A stretch of 64,000 bases of DNA from Hyphomicrobiales bacterium (GCA_900468285.1 UBTF01000001.1:310001-374000), one strand, 5' to 3'; shown: positions 51,544 through 62,976, counted from the first letter of the stretch. The notes: generated by a model not told the origin, from the sequence alone. Translations and numbers: made by a program.

Positions 51544-51593
51544 TACAAACCTCAGCTTCCTAAATGACAGGAAGATTGGTAGCAGCTAGATAA

Positions 51594-51620
51594 AGGGACG
51601 ATCTATAATCGTTCGTCCCT
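51594..51620. promoter_or_regulatory. Candidate operator/promoter between EthD remnant and araC-type gene
   Basis: AGGGACGA and TCGTCCCT are perfect 8-base arms of an inverted repeat with an 11-base spacer that contains TATAAT (51604-51609, plus strand). It lies 23 bases before the AraC-type start, a reasonable site for autoregulation. No good -35 hexamer is seen at standard spacing. Confidence 0.45.
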
Positions 51621-51643
51621 AGTTTGTCTGAGATTGTCCCCAA

Positions 51644-52549
51644 ATGTTGAGCGATCCCCTCTCCGAAATCCTGTCTTTTCTCAAGGCACGCACATACGTC
51701 GCAGGCGGCTACGATTTCGGCGGCGACTGGTCCATCCAGTACGACATGCACGATGGCATCAAATGTTTTGCCGTGGTCGCCGGTCGATGCTGGCTTGAGG
51801 TCGAGGGCCACCCCGAGCCGATCCAGCTGAAGAGCGGGGATAGCGTGCTGCTGCCGAGCGGGCGCCGTTTCAGCTTGGCAAAGGACTTGGCGTTCAAGTC
51901 GATCGACATAGCCGAGCTTTCGGAAATGGACTGGCGCGGTGGCATTGCTACCGTAAAAGGCGGCGGAGATACTTTGGTTCTTGGCGGTCACTTCGCCTTC
52001 TCAGGCGACCACACCACAATGCTGCTCGGCGCAATGCCGCCGATTTTCCGATTGCGGGAGGAAGGGGACAAGGAAGGACTTCGATGGGTGCTGGACCGCA
52101 TGCGGCGCGAACTGACGGCCAAACGGCCCGGCGGTGCTTTGATCCTGCAGAATCTTGCTCAGCTTCTTCTCGTAGAGGCTCTCAGGCTTTATCTGGCTCA
52201 TGGCAGCGGCAGAGTGTCCGGCTGGTTGTTCGCGCTGGGAGATGCCCGCCTCGCGCCTGCCGTCATCGCCATGCACGAAAACCCCGGCGCCCACTGGACC
52301 TTGCCATTGCTTGCCGAACGGGCAGGAATGTCGCGATCCAAGTTCGCTCACCGTTTCAAGACCGTAACGGGGGTATCGCCGATCGACTACCTTCTTCGAT
52401 GGCGGATGCTACTGGCTTCCGACCGTCTGCTTGCGAGACGCGAGCCGCTATCGGAGATCGCGCTGTCGCTGGGATATAGTTCTGACGCAGCGTTTAGAAC
52501 CGCGTTCAAGCGGGTAACCGGCCAATCTCCGGGAAAGTTTGTCGGTTGA
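51644..52549 (+). CDS. AraC family transcriptional regulator with N-terminal cupin
   Basis: A 301-residue regulator. Residues ~20-190 form the cupin_6 (DUF6597-like/AraC_binding) sensor domain (DGIKCFAVVAGRCWLEVEG); residues ~205-300 are two helix-turn-helix motifs, with LAERAGMSRSKFAHRFKTVTG and LSEIALSLGYSSDAAFRTAF. This subfamily often controls oxidoreductase genes next door; here the divergent neighbour is a broken EthD gene, so the circuit may be a relic. Confidence 0.9.
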   Translation: MLSDPLSEILSFLKARTYVAGGYDFGGDWSIQYDMHDGIKCFAVVAGRCWLEVEGHPEPIQLKSGDSVLLPSGRRFSLAKDLAFKSIDIAELSEMDWRGGIATVKGGGDTLVLGGHFAFSGDHTTMLLGAMPPIFRLREEGDKEGLRWVLDRMRRELTAKRPGGALILQNLAQLLLVEALRLYLAHGSGRVSGWLFALGDARLAPAVIAMHENPGAHWTLPLLAERAGMSRSKFAHRFKTVTGVSPIDYLLRWRMLLASDRLLARREPLSEIALSLGYSSDAAFRTAFKRVTGQSPGKFVG

Positions 52550-52640
52550 TATAAGGAAGCGCGACGCAAGGATGCGTGAAAATAACCTTGGTCAGGCCGC
52601 CGATGCCGGATGTTTGCGCAAAGCACGCCTCAATGAGAAA

Positions 52641-52662
52641 AGGGCCGCATGGCTGCGGCCCT
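52641..52662 (-). terminator. Terminator of the chemoreceptor gene
   Basis: AGGGCCGC and GCGGCCCT form a perfect 8-base stem with a 6-base loop; on the minus strand it is followed by TTTTCTC, so it fits the end of the chemoreceptor transcript. Confidence 0.75.
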
Positions 52663-52744
52663 CTGCACTTCAGTTTATGGCTTGCCAAATGAGTGGCCGA
52701 GCGCCCTCAAGCGCCTGACCTGTCGCTCCGATGCAGGGAAAAGC

Positions 52745-54703
52745 TTAGAACTCTTCCCACGTATCCTGAGCGACTGCCGCAGACGATGAGCCGCCGCCGA
52801 AGGCGCTGGCGATCTTGCGGCCGAGCGCACGGGCTGGTGACGCTGCTGGCGCGGAGTGGTTGCTTGCAGCCTTGGGCGCTGAGGCGGCAGGCATGGAGCG
52901 GCCCATGCTCTCACCGTTTCCAAGATTGAAACGCTGCAGCAGCTGGTTCAGCGATGCCGCTTCCTTGGCAAGGCTGTGGCTGGCCGCTGTCGACTGCTCG
53001 ACCATGGCGGCGTTCTGCTGCGTGCCCTGATCCATGGTGTTCACGGCGGTGTTGATTTCCTGAAGGCCGACTGACTGTTCGCGCGACGATTCGACGATCG
53101 CATGAATGTGGCGGTTGATTTCCTGAACTTCGGAAACGATGACCTCAAGCGCACGACCGGTTTCACCGACAAGCTCCACGCCAGAGCGAACATGTTCGCC
53201 GGAAGTGGTGATCAACGCCTTGATTTCCTTGGCGGCCTTTGCGGAACGCTGCGCCAGTTCGCGCACTTCCTGGGCAACGACGGCAAAGCCCTTGCCGGCT
53301 TCACCGGCACGTGCAGCTTCAACACCGGCGTTGAGCGCCAAAAGGTTGGTCTGGAAGGCGATTTCATCGATGACGCTGATGATGTTGGTGATCTCGCCTG
53401 AAGAGCGCTCGATTTCGTTCATGGCAGTCACGGCCTGACGCACGACTTCGCCGGACTTTTCCGCACCCTGACGGGCCTTGGAAACAAGGCCGCCCACTTC
53501 TTCGGCGCGACGGCTGGAATCCTTCACTGTGGTGGTGATTTCTTCCAGAGCAGCTGCGGTTTCCTCGACGGATGCTGCCTGCTGTTCGGTGCGCTTGGAA
53601 AGATCGTCTGCGGCGGAGCGGATCTCGTTTGCGCCGGCATCAATGCCACGGGCATTCTGGCCAACGGCGCGCAGTGCGTCGTTAAGATTGCCTACGGAGC
53701 TGTTGAAGTTTGCGCGGAGCGTATCGAGATGCGCAGCGAATGGCGTTTCAATGCGATAGGCGACATCACCGTCTGCCAGACGGTTAAGTGCTTTTGCGAG
53801 ATGATCGACAGCAAACTGGGTATCTGAGGCATCCCTCGCCTTCTGGGCTTCGTTGTCTGCACGTTCTTTTTCAGACATGCTGCGGTTTGCTGCGGCTTCC
53901 TTTTCGAGGCGAATGGTCTCCAGCGCGTTGGTACGAAAGACCGAGACCGCCTGCGCCATTTGTCCCACTTCGTCTTTACGATCCTGCCCATCAACCGGCG
54001 CATCTGTCTGGCCGTTGGCCAGCGTTATCATGCGCTTGGACAAATTCGCGATTGGCGTGGTAATACCCTTGGCAGCAACCACGAGCGAAGCAACGATGCC
54101 AAGCGCGAATGTGAGACCGACGAAGATCAGCGACCAAAGAATCGTCGAGTCCGCCTGTTCGCTCAACGCGTGACTTCTTTCTGCGACGTCAGTCATTACC
54201 TTATCCAGGAATTTGGATGCATCGGCTGCCAGCGGCACAATCATCGCGTCTGCTTTTACCAGTGCCGCCTTCGCAGCATCATCCTGATCCATCGAGCCCA
54301 GACGGACTGCGTCATCCGTCAACGCAGTTACCTCTTTCGCCTTGGAAATAAAGGCGTCGACGGTTGGCTTTTCGGCAGGTAGAAGTTTAGCAGTTGTCTC
54401 CAATCGATCAAACAGCTTTGCTTTGGCGTCCGCATACAGCGTCACTGCTGCCTTCATGCCGGGAGTGTCGCGGCCGTAGGCGAGAGTTTGATATGCACCA
54501 TAGGCGGTCGCGGCGAGATTTCTGTTCGCCCGAGCCATTGCTGTCACGCCGGCCGTGTCGTTGGAAATAAAATCCGTGTAACTGTTATCAGCACTCTTGA
54601 AGCTGCTCGACATAAAGGCCGTCGCACCCAACCCCACGACGCAGAGCGGCAGGACGAGAGCGAGTATTTTCGTGCGTATGCTCGCGTTTTTAAGAAATGA
54701 CAT
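52745..54703 (-). CDS. Methyl-accepting chemotaxis protein
   Basis: A 652-residue chemoreceptor from the ATG at [21 protein letters not shown] first membrane helix (~13-32) is followed by a ~155-residue periplasmic four-helix sensor domain (CHASE3/4HB type), a second helix ([20 protein letters not shown]), a HAMP domain and a long signalling coiled coil whose tip reads [41 protein letters not shown] in parts. The protein ends in DTWEEF, a WxxF pentapeptide that tethers CheR/CheB, so it should undergo methylation-based adaptation. An ORF extension of 43 codons upstream is rejected. Ligand unknown. No che genes nearby. Confidence 0.95.
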   Translation of the reverse strand: MSFLKNASIRTKILALVLPLCVVGLGATAFMSSSFKSADNSYTDFISNDTAGVTAMARANRNLAATAYGAYQTLAYGRDTPGMKAAVTLYADAKAKLFDRLETTAKLLPAEKPTVDAFISKAKEVTALTDDAVRLGSMDQDDAAKAALVKADAMIVPLAADASKFLDKVMTDVAERSHALSEQADSTILWSLIFVGLTFALGIVASLVVAAKGITTPIANLSKRMITLANGQTDAPVDGQDRKDEVGQMAQAVSVFRTNALETIRLEKEAAANRSMSEKERADNEAQKARDASDTQFAVDHLAKALNRLADGDVAYRIETPFAAHLDTLRANFNSSVGNLNDALRAVGQNARGIDAGANEIRSAADDLSKRTEQQAASVEETAAALEEITTTVKDSSRRAEEVGGLVSKARQGAEKSGEVVRQAVTAMNEIERSSGEITNIISVIDEIAFQTNLLALNAGVEAARAGEAGKGFAVVAQEVRELAQRSAKAAKEIKALITTSGEHVRSGVELVGETGRALEVIVSEVQEINRHIHAIVESSREQSVGLQEINTAVNTMDQGTQQNAAMVEQSTAASHSLAKEAASLNQLLQRFNLGNGESMGRSMPAASAPKAASNHSAPAASPARALGRKIASAFGGGSSSAAVAQDTWEEF

Positions 54704-55050
54704 GATTTCTGGGGAACCCTGTTGATCGCCAAGGGCGCAGCAATACACCAGAAGACGCTCACTGAGCGAAGCCAGTGCCACTACGGAAGAATCGGCAGTT
54801 GATGATTGATGACAACCATCGCTCGCGATCATCGCGGCTCGGTGAAACTGTCTAGTAAATAACTAAAACAGTCAGTATTTAAATACTGTTAAAATGTTAG
54901 GGATACTTGGGAAAACCGCTCTCGTCCCCATCAAGCCAGTCGTCGTTGTTGGTCAGGCCGGGTGTTCGATGTCCAGTCTGGCGCGAATGCAACCAACGAA
55001 AAAGGCCGCATCGCTGCGGCCTTTTCCAATTCTCACTCAACAACCTCAAC
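54704..55050. promoter_or_regulatory. Intergenic region pyrG/chemoreceptor with 16-base palindrome
   Basis: This 347-base stretch holds the chemoreceptor promoter region and the pyrG terminator. It is AT-rich around 54850-54900 and contains a perfect palindrome CAGTATTTAAATACTG (54873-54888), about 170 bases before the chemoreceptor start. No coding sequence is convincing. Confidence 0.5.
55001..55024 (-). terminator. Intrinsic terminator of pyrG
   Basis: AAAGGCCGC and GCGGCCTTT form a 9-base stem around a 6-base loop; on the minus strand the tail is TTTTTCG (the T run includes the stem end). Confidence 0.8.
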
Positions 55051-56691
<1,641 letters not shown>

Positions 56692-56789
56692 TTACCTTTA
56701 AATGAGTGATTCCGCCAGCACAAATTTTGGAACATCCACATTCCATTTCTGGAACGCGTCCGCTTGGCCGGAATGTGAACAAAAGAAAA

Positions 56790-56812
56790 CCGGCAGGCTT
56801 TTGGCCTGCCGG
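56790..56812 (-). terminator. Intrinsic terminator of secG
   Basis: CCGGCAGGC and GCCTGCCGG form a perfect 9-base stem with a 5-base loop, followed on the minus strand by TTTTCTTTTG. It lies 22 bases past the secG stop, before the pyrG leader. Confidence 0.85.
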
Positions 56813-56833
56813 AGTGATATGCTTGAACCGGTT

Positions 56834-57283
56834 TTATTGGCCGGTTGGAACTGCGTTGGAATTGGCCGGAGCCGGAGTGGCTGGCGCTGCTGGCGTCGTT
56901 CCAGTTGCCGGTGCGGCTGCACCGTTGTTGGTGGACGGAACGCCATTCTGCGCCGGAGCCTGATTGGCAGGCGGCGTAGCGGACGAAGGACCAAGCGTAT
57001 CCAGAATGCCATTGCCCTGCCCCTGCGTGGCGGGAATGCGATCCAGAATATCGGTTGGACGTGCTTCATACCGGGTCAACAGACCGAGACCGAGCGATGT
57101 TGCGAAAAACAGTGCCGCAAGAATGGCTGTGGTGCGCGTCAGGGCATTTGCGGTACCGCGGGCGGACATGAAGCCCGAACCGCCGCCGATACCAAGACCA
57201 CCGCCTTCGGACCGCTGGATCAGGACCACGCCGACCAGAGCCAGCACGATCATGAGGTGAATAACAATCAGTACGTTCTGCAT
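56834..57283 (-). CDS. secG: Preprotein translocase subunit SecG
   Basis: Small SecYEG subunit, 149 residues from the ATG at MQNVLIVIHLMIVLALVGVV. It has two membrane helices joined by IQRSEGGGLGIGGGSGFMSARGTANALTRTT, the conserved loop in part. The last ~70 residues are an Ala/Pro/Asn/Thr-rich tail, longer than in E. coli SecG (110 residues). The ORF extension of 29 codons upstream is not needed. Confidence 0.93.
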   Translation of the reverse strand: MQNVLIVIHLMIVLALVGVVLIQRSEGGGLGIGGGSGFMSARGTANALTRTTAILAALFFATSLGLGLLTRYEARPTDILDRIPATQGQGNGILDTLGPSSATPPANQAPAQNGVPSTNNGAAAPATGTTPAAPATPAPANSNAVPTGQ

Positions 57284-57385
57284 GACAATCCATTCCATGC
57301 CCCAACTGGAGCACAATGAAGAAGTTTGCGGCTCTTTACATGAGGCGAAAGCGTATTCCAAGCCCCTCAAGGACGAAAGACGTGA

Positions 57386-58156
57386 TCAAGCTGTCAATTG
57401 CTCATATGCCGCATAGATGGACAGGAAATCGGTTGCTTTCAAGCTGGCGCCGCCAATCAGCGCGCCATCGACATTCTCTACGCCCATCAGTTCCAGCGCA
57501 TTGGTCGGCTTGACCGAGCCGCCATAGAGAATGCGCATGACCTTGCCCTCGGCGCCGAAGCGCTTGACCAGCTCTTCACGCATGAAGGCATGAGCTTCGC
57601 GCACATCGTCCGTGGTGGGCGTAAGCCCAGTGCCGATTGCCCAGACGGGTTCATAGGCAATCACGGTATCGGCGGCCGTCGCCTCATCCGGCAGGGAGCC
57701 TGCAAGCTGGCGCTTGAGAACATCGAGCGTCTGGCCGGACTTGCGCTCGTCAGCCGTCTCACCGATGCAGACGATTGCTACCAGCTCCGCCGCATGGGCG
57801 GCAGATGCCTTGGCCCGTACCAGATGGTCGGTCTCGGCATGGTCGGTGCGCCGCTCCGAGTGGCCGACAATGACGTGGGTGCCGAAGCAATCGGCGATCA
57901 TTTCAGCAGAGATATCGCCCGTATGGGCACCAGACGGGTTCTGGTGGCAATCTTGCGCGCCAATCAGGAGCGGGCTGTCATCGCACAACGCAGTCGCCAC
58001 ATAGAGCAGCGTTGAAGGCGGGCAGATCAGCGCATCAATCTTGTCAGCGAGCGATCCTTTGACACCTTCGGCCATCGTCTTGATCTGATCGAGCGACTGG
58101 CGGGTTCCGTTCATCTTCCAGTTTCCAGCGACGAGCGGGCGGACATCAGGTGTCAT
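57386..58156 (-). CDS. tpiA: Triose-phosphate isomerase
   Basis: Glycolytic isomerase of 256 residues. The catalytic residues are in [11 protein letters not shown] (Lys), VIVGHSERR (His) and [13 protein letters not shown] (Glu), with GGSVKPTNA near the C-terminus binding phosphate. It lies 102 bases upstream of secG. Confidence 0.97.
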   Translation of the reverse strand: MTPDVRPLVAGNWKMNGTRQSLDQIKTMAEGVKGSLADKIDALICPPSTLLYVATALCDDSPLLIGAQDCHQNPSGAHTGDISAEMIADCFGTHVIVGHSERRTDHAETDHLVRAKASAAHAAELVAIVCIGETADERKSGQTLDVLKRQLAGSLPDEATAADTVIAYEPVWAIGTGLTPTTDDVREAHAFMREELVKRFGAEGKVMRILYGGSVKPTNALELMGVENVDGALIGGASLKATDFLSIYAAYEQLTA

Positions 58157-58339
58157 AAGCGATCCATTCCTTTTGCTTCATAGGGTGCCCAAACGCGTCA
58201 GGCACCTGTCATGGAGGGTTTAGGTGAGTCTTAAAGGCTACAAATTCGATTTGGTACTAAAAAGAACGATTTTTGCTCAAAACATTGATTAAAATCGTGC
58301 CATTAAGTCGCTTTTTTCGCCGGGCGGCGTCTTCACCGC
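58157..58339. other. AT-rich intergenic region upstream of tpiA
   Basis: A 183-base gap. It contains ACGATTTT and AAAATCGT as inverted arms 17 bases apart (about 58265-58297), in an AT-rich stretch that probably includes the tpiA promoter. No small gene seen. Confidence 0.35.
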
Positions 58340-59221
58340 TCAGTGTACGAGCAGGAAGTTCAATACTGCCTTCCAGTCCGTCATGCGTACCGGAGTACCA
58401 TGCGTCCCGGTTTTATAAAGCGTGAAGCGAGTTGACAGGCCGGCTTTCAAAAGGCTGCGGAAAATGGTCGCCTGCTGCTCGGCCGAATAGACCTTGTCTT
58501 CGCTGCCATGGGTAAACCAGACCGGTTTTTTAGCCTTTACGTAGGCGCTTTTTGGAAAGTCGGGATCGACCGCGCCACCCAGTATGGCCATGCCCTTGAG
58601 ATCGGAGACGGCTTTCTGATCGCGGCTGATGCCGTAGCAGATGAAGCTGCCCATTGAGGCGCAGGCAAGAATAACAGGACGACCGCCGGATTTTGCACGC
58701 GCATCGGCGATCAGCGCAGCAATATCCGCCACGCCTTTCTCATCGAAATTGCGGACGGTCGGCGCGTAGTAAGTGCCACCATTGGCGACCGCCAGATTCT
58801 TCAGGCGATTGAAATTGCCCCCGAATGTGTAGTCGTTCATTCCAAGCCTGCGATCCCCGGCGCGGCCGTGGATGAAAATGACCGTGAATGCCTGCCCGGA
58901 TGCAGCCCCGACCCGTCCGACTTCGAGCGCCCTGCCCCCGGCGTCGATCGTTTCCATGGCCTGATATTTTTTTGGCGAGAGATCGACATAGTCCCGTTTC
59001 ACGCGCCGTTCCGGGGTCTCGTCCCGGCCGTTGATATCGCGCATCTCATTATAGTCGACAACATTGGAGGCACCGCCATCGTCAGTCGAGAGCACGGTCT
59101 GGTTGGAAAACAGCTCATCCTTGAAAGGCCGAAGCGGACCGCCACTGTTTTGGGCATGGGCGGGCGTTATCGCAACAGACAGGCAAAAAAGAGTACAAAA
59201 GGTGAAAATAGCTGTGGACAT
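58340..59221 (-). CDS. Secreted alpha/beta hydrolase family protein
   Basis: A 293-residue protein whose ATG at MSTAIFTFCTLFCLSVAITP opens a signal peptide cleaved near AHA. The hydrolase fold is shown by VIFIHGRAGDRRLG (oxyanion strand), ILACASMGSFICYG with the Ser nucleophile in a C-x-S-x-G elbow, and TGTHGTPV with the catalytic His. Substrate unknown; the family includes esterases and lipases. The longer ORF start has no ribosome site. Divergent from parE. Confidence 0.85.
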   Translation of the reverse strand: MSTAIFTFCTLFCLSVAITPAHAQNSGGPLRPFKDELFSNQTVLSTDDGGASNVVDYNEMRDINGRDETPERRVKRDYVDLSPKKYQAMETIDAGGRALEVGRVGAASGQAFTVIFIHGRAGDRRLGMNDYTFGGNFNRLKNLAVANGGTYYAPTVRNFDEKGVADIAALIADARAKSGGRPVILACASMGSFICYGISRDQKAVSDLKGMAILGGAVDPDFPKSAYVKAKKPVWFTHGSEDKVYSAEQQATIFRSLLKAGLSTRFTLYKTGTHGTPVRMTDWKAVLNFLLVH

Positions 59222-59393
59222 GCCTTGAGTAACCGTTTCATTTGAGCCAGAACACTTGTCATCCGGGCGGGGGCAGCGCAATCCTTGTCGATGACGCAAA
59301 CCCGATTATTCCGTGCTTGAGTAACAGCATGTTCTGCCGTTTCTGGCAAAACACACTGATTCGCATGGCCAAATTCTGATCGAACTGGGTACA

Positions 59394-61460
59394 ATGGACG
59401 ATAGCAACGACCTATTTTCAAGCCAAGCCGCACCGCAACGTCAGGAGATCGACAAACGGGAGGCCGCGCCTGTGGCAGCCGTGAAGGCCGTTTCCGCCGC
59501 GCCAAAGCCCGCGCTTGTCAGCACATCGTCCGGCGATGATTACGGTGCGTCCTCCATCCGCGTGCTGGAAGGCCTTGAGCCCGTGCGTATGCGGCCGGGC
59601 ATGTATATTGGCGGCACGGACGAGAAAGCACTTCACCATCTGTTTGCCGAAGTCATCGATAACTCGATGGACGAAGCCGTTGCCGGGCACGCGAACTTCA
59701 TCGAAGTCCATCTGGATGCAGAGGGCTTCCTGACCGTGAGCGATAATGGCCGCGGTATCCCTGTGGAAAACCATCCCCAGGTTCCCGGCAAATCGACGCT
59801 TGAAGTCATCATGACCAAGCTTCACGCCGGCGGTAAATTCGATGGCAAGGCTTACGAAACCTCTGGCGGTCTGCATGGCGTGGGCGTGTCTGTCGTCAAT
59901 GCGCTCTCGGATGTTCTGGAAGTTGAAGTTGCGCGCAACCGCAAGCTATATCGTCAGCGTTTCTCGCGCGGTGTGCCGCAGGGCGGACTGGAAGAGCTGG
60001 GCGATGTGCATAACCGCCGGGGAACGCGTGTGCGCTTCCATCCCGATCCGCAGATTTTTGGCGATCACGCCCGCTTCGATCCGGCCCGCATTTTCCGCAT
60101 GGCACGTTCCAAGGCCTACCTTTTTGGTGGCGTGGAAATTCGCTGGAGCTGCGATCCCGGCATGGTGCCCCCGGACGGTGACATTCCCGAAAAGGCCGTT
60201 TTCCACTTCCCCGGTGGTTTGAAAGACTATCTGGCGGCAACGCTTGGCAAGGACTTCACCGTTACCCGCGAGATATTCTCCGGGCGGACGGAAAAGACCG
60301 GTGGACACGGCGCCATGGAATGGGCGGTGACCTGGTATGGTGGCGATGCGCAACTGCATTCCTATTGCAACACCATTCCCACGCCTGAAGGCGGCACCCA
60401 CGAAGCCGGCCTTCGCATCGCGCTGACCAAGGGCCTCAAGAACTATGCGGAGCTGACGCAGAACAAGCGCGCCCGTGAAATCACCACCGATGACGTGATG
60501 ATCTCTGCCGTCGGTATGCTCTCGGTTTTCATCCGTGAGCCGGAATTTGTGGGCCAGACCAAGGACAAGCTGGCGACGGTAGAAGCCCAGCGCATCGTCG
60601 AGAATGCGCTTCGCGACCCCTTCGACCACTATCTTGCCGGTAACCCGAACGAAGCGGCCAAGCTGCTGGATTGGGTTATCGAGCGGTGTGAAGAGCGCCT
60701 GCGCCGCCGCAAGGAAAAGGAAGTCAACCGCAAGACCGCTGTGCGCAAGCTTCGGCTTCCCGGCAAGCTGGCCGACTGCTCGCAGAACACGGCAGAAGGT
60801 GCGGAACTCTTCATCGTCGAAGGTGACTCGGCTGGCGGTTCTGCCAAACAGGCGCGCAACCGCGCCAATCAGGCAATTTTGCCTTTGCGTGGCAAAATCC
60901 TCAACGTTGGCAGTGCCAGCCGTGAAAAGCTTTCGGCCAACCAGCAGATCGCCGATCTCATTCAGGCGCTTGGTTGTGGAACGCGCACCAAATACCGCGA
61001 GGAAGACCTGCGCTACGAACGCATCGTCATCATGACCGATGCCGACGTGGACGGCGCGCATATCGCGTCGCTGCTCATCACCTTCTTCTATCAGGAAATG
61101 CCGGAACTGATCCGTGGCAATCACCTCTACCTCGCGGTGCCGCCACTTTACGTCATCCGTCAGGGTGCCAAGACAGTTTATGCCCGAGATGACGCGCACC
61201 GCGCCGAACTCATGGAGACGGTTTTCAAGGGCAAGAAGGTGGAAATTGGCCGCTTCAAAGGCCTCGGCGAAATGATGCCGGCGCAGCTGAAAGAAACCAC
61301 CATGGATCCATCCAAGCGCACCCTGCTGCGCGTGGAAATAGACGATGTGGATTTTGAAGGTACGCGCGAGGCGGTGGATAATCTCATGGGCACCAAGCCC
61401 GATGCCCGTTTCCGCTTCATTCAGGACCGCTCGGCCTTCGCCGAAAACCTCGATATCTGA
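59394..61460 (+). CDS. parE: DNA topoisomerase IV subunit B
   Basis: ATPase subunit of the decatenase, 688 residues. GHKL ATPase motifs are EVIDNSMDEAVAGH, VSDNGRGIPVENHP and GGLHGVGVSVVNALS; the Toprim domain has ELFIVEGDSAGGSAKQARN and IVIMTDADVDGAHI. An N-terminal ~55-residue extension rich in Ala/Pro precedes the domain, so the start could lie further downstream. The sequence type is ParE rather than GyrB: the C-terminal insert of proteobacterial GyrB is missing. Confidence 0.95.
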   Translation: MDDSNDLFSSQAAPQRQEIDKREAAPVAAVKAVSAAPKPALVSTSSGDDYGASSIRVLEGLEPVRMRPGMYIGGTDEKALHHLFAEVIDNSMDEAVAGHANFIEVHLDAEGFLTVSDNGRGIPVENHPQVPGKSTLEVIMTKLHAGGKFDGKAYETSGGLHGVGVSVVNALSDVLEVEVARNRKLYRQRFSRGVPQGGLEELGDVHNRRGTRVRFHPDPQIFGDHARFDPARIFRMARSKAYLFGGVEIRWSCDPGMVPPDGDIPEKAVFHFPGGLKDYLAATLGKDFTVTREIFSGRTEKTGGHGAMEWAVTWYGGDAQLHSYCNTIPTPEGGTHEAGLRIALTKGLKNYAELTQNKRAREITTDDVMISAVGMLSVFIREPEFVGQTKDKLATVEAQRIVENALRDPFDHYLAGNPNEAAKLLDWVIERCEERLRRRKEKEVNRKTAVRKLRLPGKLADCSQNTAEGAELFIVEGDSAGGSAKQARNRANQAILPLRGKILNVGSASREKLSANQQIADLIQALGCGTRTKYREEDLRYERIVIMTDADVDGAHIASLLITFFYQEMPELIRGNHLYLAVPPLYVIRQGAKTVYARDDAHRAELMETVFKGKKVEIGRFKGLGEMMPAQLKETTMDPSKRTLLRVEIDDVDFEGTREAVDNLMGTKPDARFRFIQDRSAFAENLDI

Positions 61461-61483
61461 AGATCGAGCGCCGTGAAAATCAG

Positions 61484-61510
61484 GGAAAGCTCGTCAGGAG
61501 CTTTCCTTTT
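61484..61510 (+). terminator. Intrinsic terminator of parE
   Basis: GGAAAGCTC and GAGCTTTCC form a perfect 9-base stem with a 5-base loop followed by TTTTC on the plus strand. Confidence 0.85.
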
Positions 61511-61544
61511 CTGCGGATGACCCACGTGACAGTAAATGGCCGTT

Positions 61545-62372
61545 TCAGACGGCGAAATACCTGACATAGGCAAACTCGTCACCATCAGGTGACCAGTTGG
61601 GCGAGTTCATCGTGCCCTGCCCGCCAAACAGCTCAAACAGTGTTTCTACATTCGCCCCGTCTGGATCCATCATCCGAACACGGACGTTGAGGTCGCGCGG
61701 ATGGTCAAAGACATCGGCATCGTAGGAAATGAAAACGACCTTGTCACCGCTGGGTGACGGATGCGGAAACCAGTCTCCATACTCGCTGTCCGTGATGCGC
61801 TCGACAACCGATCCATCGACCTTCACGCGCCATATCTGCATCAGGCCGGTGCGGCTGGAGTTGAAATAAATCCACTGCCCATCCGCTGAGTAATCCGGCC
61901 CGTCATTGCGGCCTTCACCATGGGTCAGGCGGGTTTCAACGCCATGCTCGACATCCATCGAGTAGATATCGAAAACCTGATCTCGGATGCCGCAATAGGC
62001 GAAGTTCCGGCCATCTGGCGACCAGCCATGCCAGTAGGACGGCAGATTGCGCGTCATCAATCGAGGCGTACCGCCCTGTGATGGCACGAGATAAATCGCG
62101 CTCTTGCCAAACTCGACCTTGTCGGAGATGGCATAAAGCGAACCGTCGGGAGAGATGCCGTGGTCGTTGTTACACTCCCTGGCGAAGCCCGTGTCGACAG
62201 GCGTCAGCACCGCTTCACCGCCGAGTGACAACCGATAAAGCAAACCATTGCTGTTGAGCAGCAGGTAAGACCCGTCCGGCGACCAGTTGGGCGCCTCGAA
62301 CAGTTCCGACGTCTGCCAGATGACCCGGTTCTGCCGGGTGCGGATGTTGAAGATTTCAACGGAACTGCGCAT
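61545..62372 (-). CDS. TolB-like PD40 beta-propeller protein
   Basis: A 275-residue protein built from WD40-like PD40 repeats, seen as repeated NWSPDG, GISPDG, GWSPDG and SADGQWIYF units, about five to six blades. There is no signal peptide, so unlike TolB it should be cytosolic. Function unknown; sometimes annotated as a Tol biopolymer transporter component, which the lack of an export signal argues against. The start at MRSSVEIFN is preferred over one four codons upstream. Confidence 0.85.
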   Translation of the reverse strand: MRSSVEIFNIRTRQNRVIWQTSELFEAPNWSPDGSYLLLNSNGLLYRLSLGGEAVLTPVDTGFARECNNDHGISPDGSLYAISDKVEFGKSAIYLVPSQGGTPRLMTRNLPSYWHGWSPDGRNFAYCGIRDQVFDIYSMDVEHGVETRLTHGEGRNDGPDYSADGQWIYFNSSRTGLMQIWRVKVDGSVVERITDSEYGDWFPHPSPSGDKVVFISYDADVFDHPRDLNVRVRMMDPDGANVETLFELFGGQGTMNSPNWSPDGDEFAYVRYFAV

Positions 62373-62384
62373 CGTGACTCCCAC

Positions 62385-62558
62385 TAGATTACGGATCCTG
62401 GACGGGCAAAAGTCGATAACTTGTTTGCATCAGCCAGGATGATGGATATGACTCTATGGCCGCAGGCACCGTCCTGTAAATTTAAAAACGGAAGACGGCA
62501 GCGTTGCGGCACCGCCCGCATTCTCTGAGCCGGTTTTTCCCAATATTGAGGTCCCGCG
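62385..62558. promoter_or_regulatory. Divergent intergenic region PD40/glyoxalase genes
   Basis: A 174-base divergent promoter region. No recognisable regulator site and no small gene seen. Confidence 0.3.
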
Positions 62559-62936
62559 ATGACGACCATCGCTGATCAACCCATCCGGTTTGGCCGAGTG
62601 GCGCCAATGCTTCCTGTCAAGGATATCCAGAAAGCTCATGATTTCTACGCCAACATACTCGGCTTTCAAAAGACGTTCGAAAACGGAAATCCCGTCGGCT
62701 TCATGATCTTGAAGCGAGATGATGCCGAGTTGCATCTGACACTGCAGCCAGCTCACAAATCTCCGCCGTTCAACGTCGCGCACATGCTGGTAAGCGACGT
62801 AGATGCAATCCACCGCCTTTGCAGTGACTACGGATTACGGATCATCAAAAGACTGGAAACTAAGGACTACGGCTTGCGGGCATTTGTTTTCGAGGATCCG
62901 GACGGAAACCGGATCGATGTGGCGCAAGTTATCTAG
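62559..62936 (+). CDS. Glyoxalase/bleomycin resistance (VOC) superfamily protein
   Basis: A 125-residue vicinal-oxygen-chelate protein with two beta-alpha-beta-beta-beta units. The first, MLPVKDIQKAHDFYANILGF, and the final FEDPDGNRIDVAQ are typical, the latter with the metal-site acidic region. It resembles bleomycin-resistance-type dimers; the true substrate is unknown. Convergent with nadE. Confidence 0.88.
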   Translation: MTTIADQPIRFGRVAPMLPVKDIQKAHDFYANILGFQKTFENGNPVGFMILKRDDAELHLTLQPAHKSPPFNVAHMLVSDVDAIHRLCSDYGLRIIKRLETKDYGLRAFVFEDPDGNRIDVAQVI

Positions 62937-62942
62937 GCAGAC

Positions 62943-62970
62943 GAGCGGCGCGGTTCATGACGCGCCGCTC
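62943..62970. terminator. Bidirectional hairpin between glyoxalase gene and nadE
   Basis: GAGCGGCGCG and CGCGCCGCTC form a perfect 10-base stem with an 8-base loop in the 40-base gap between the two convergent genes. No T tract on either side. Confidence 0.55.
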
Positions 62971-62976
62971 TATTCG

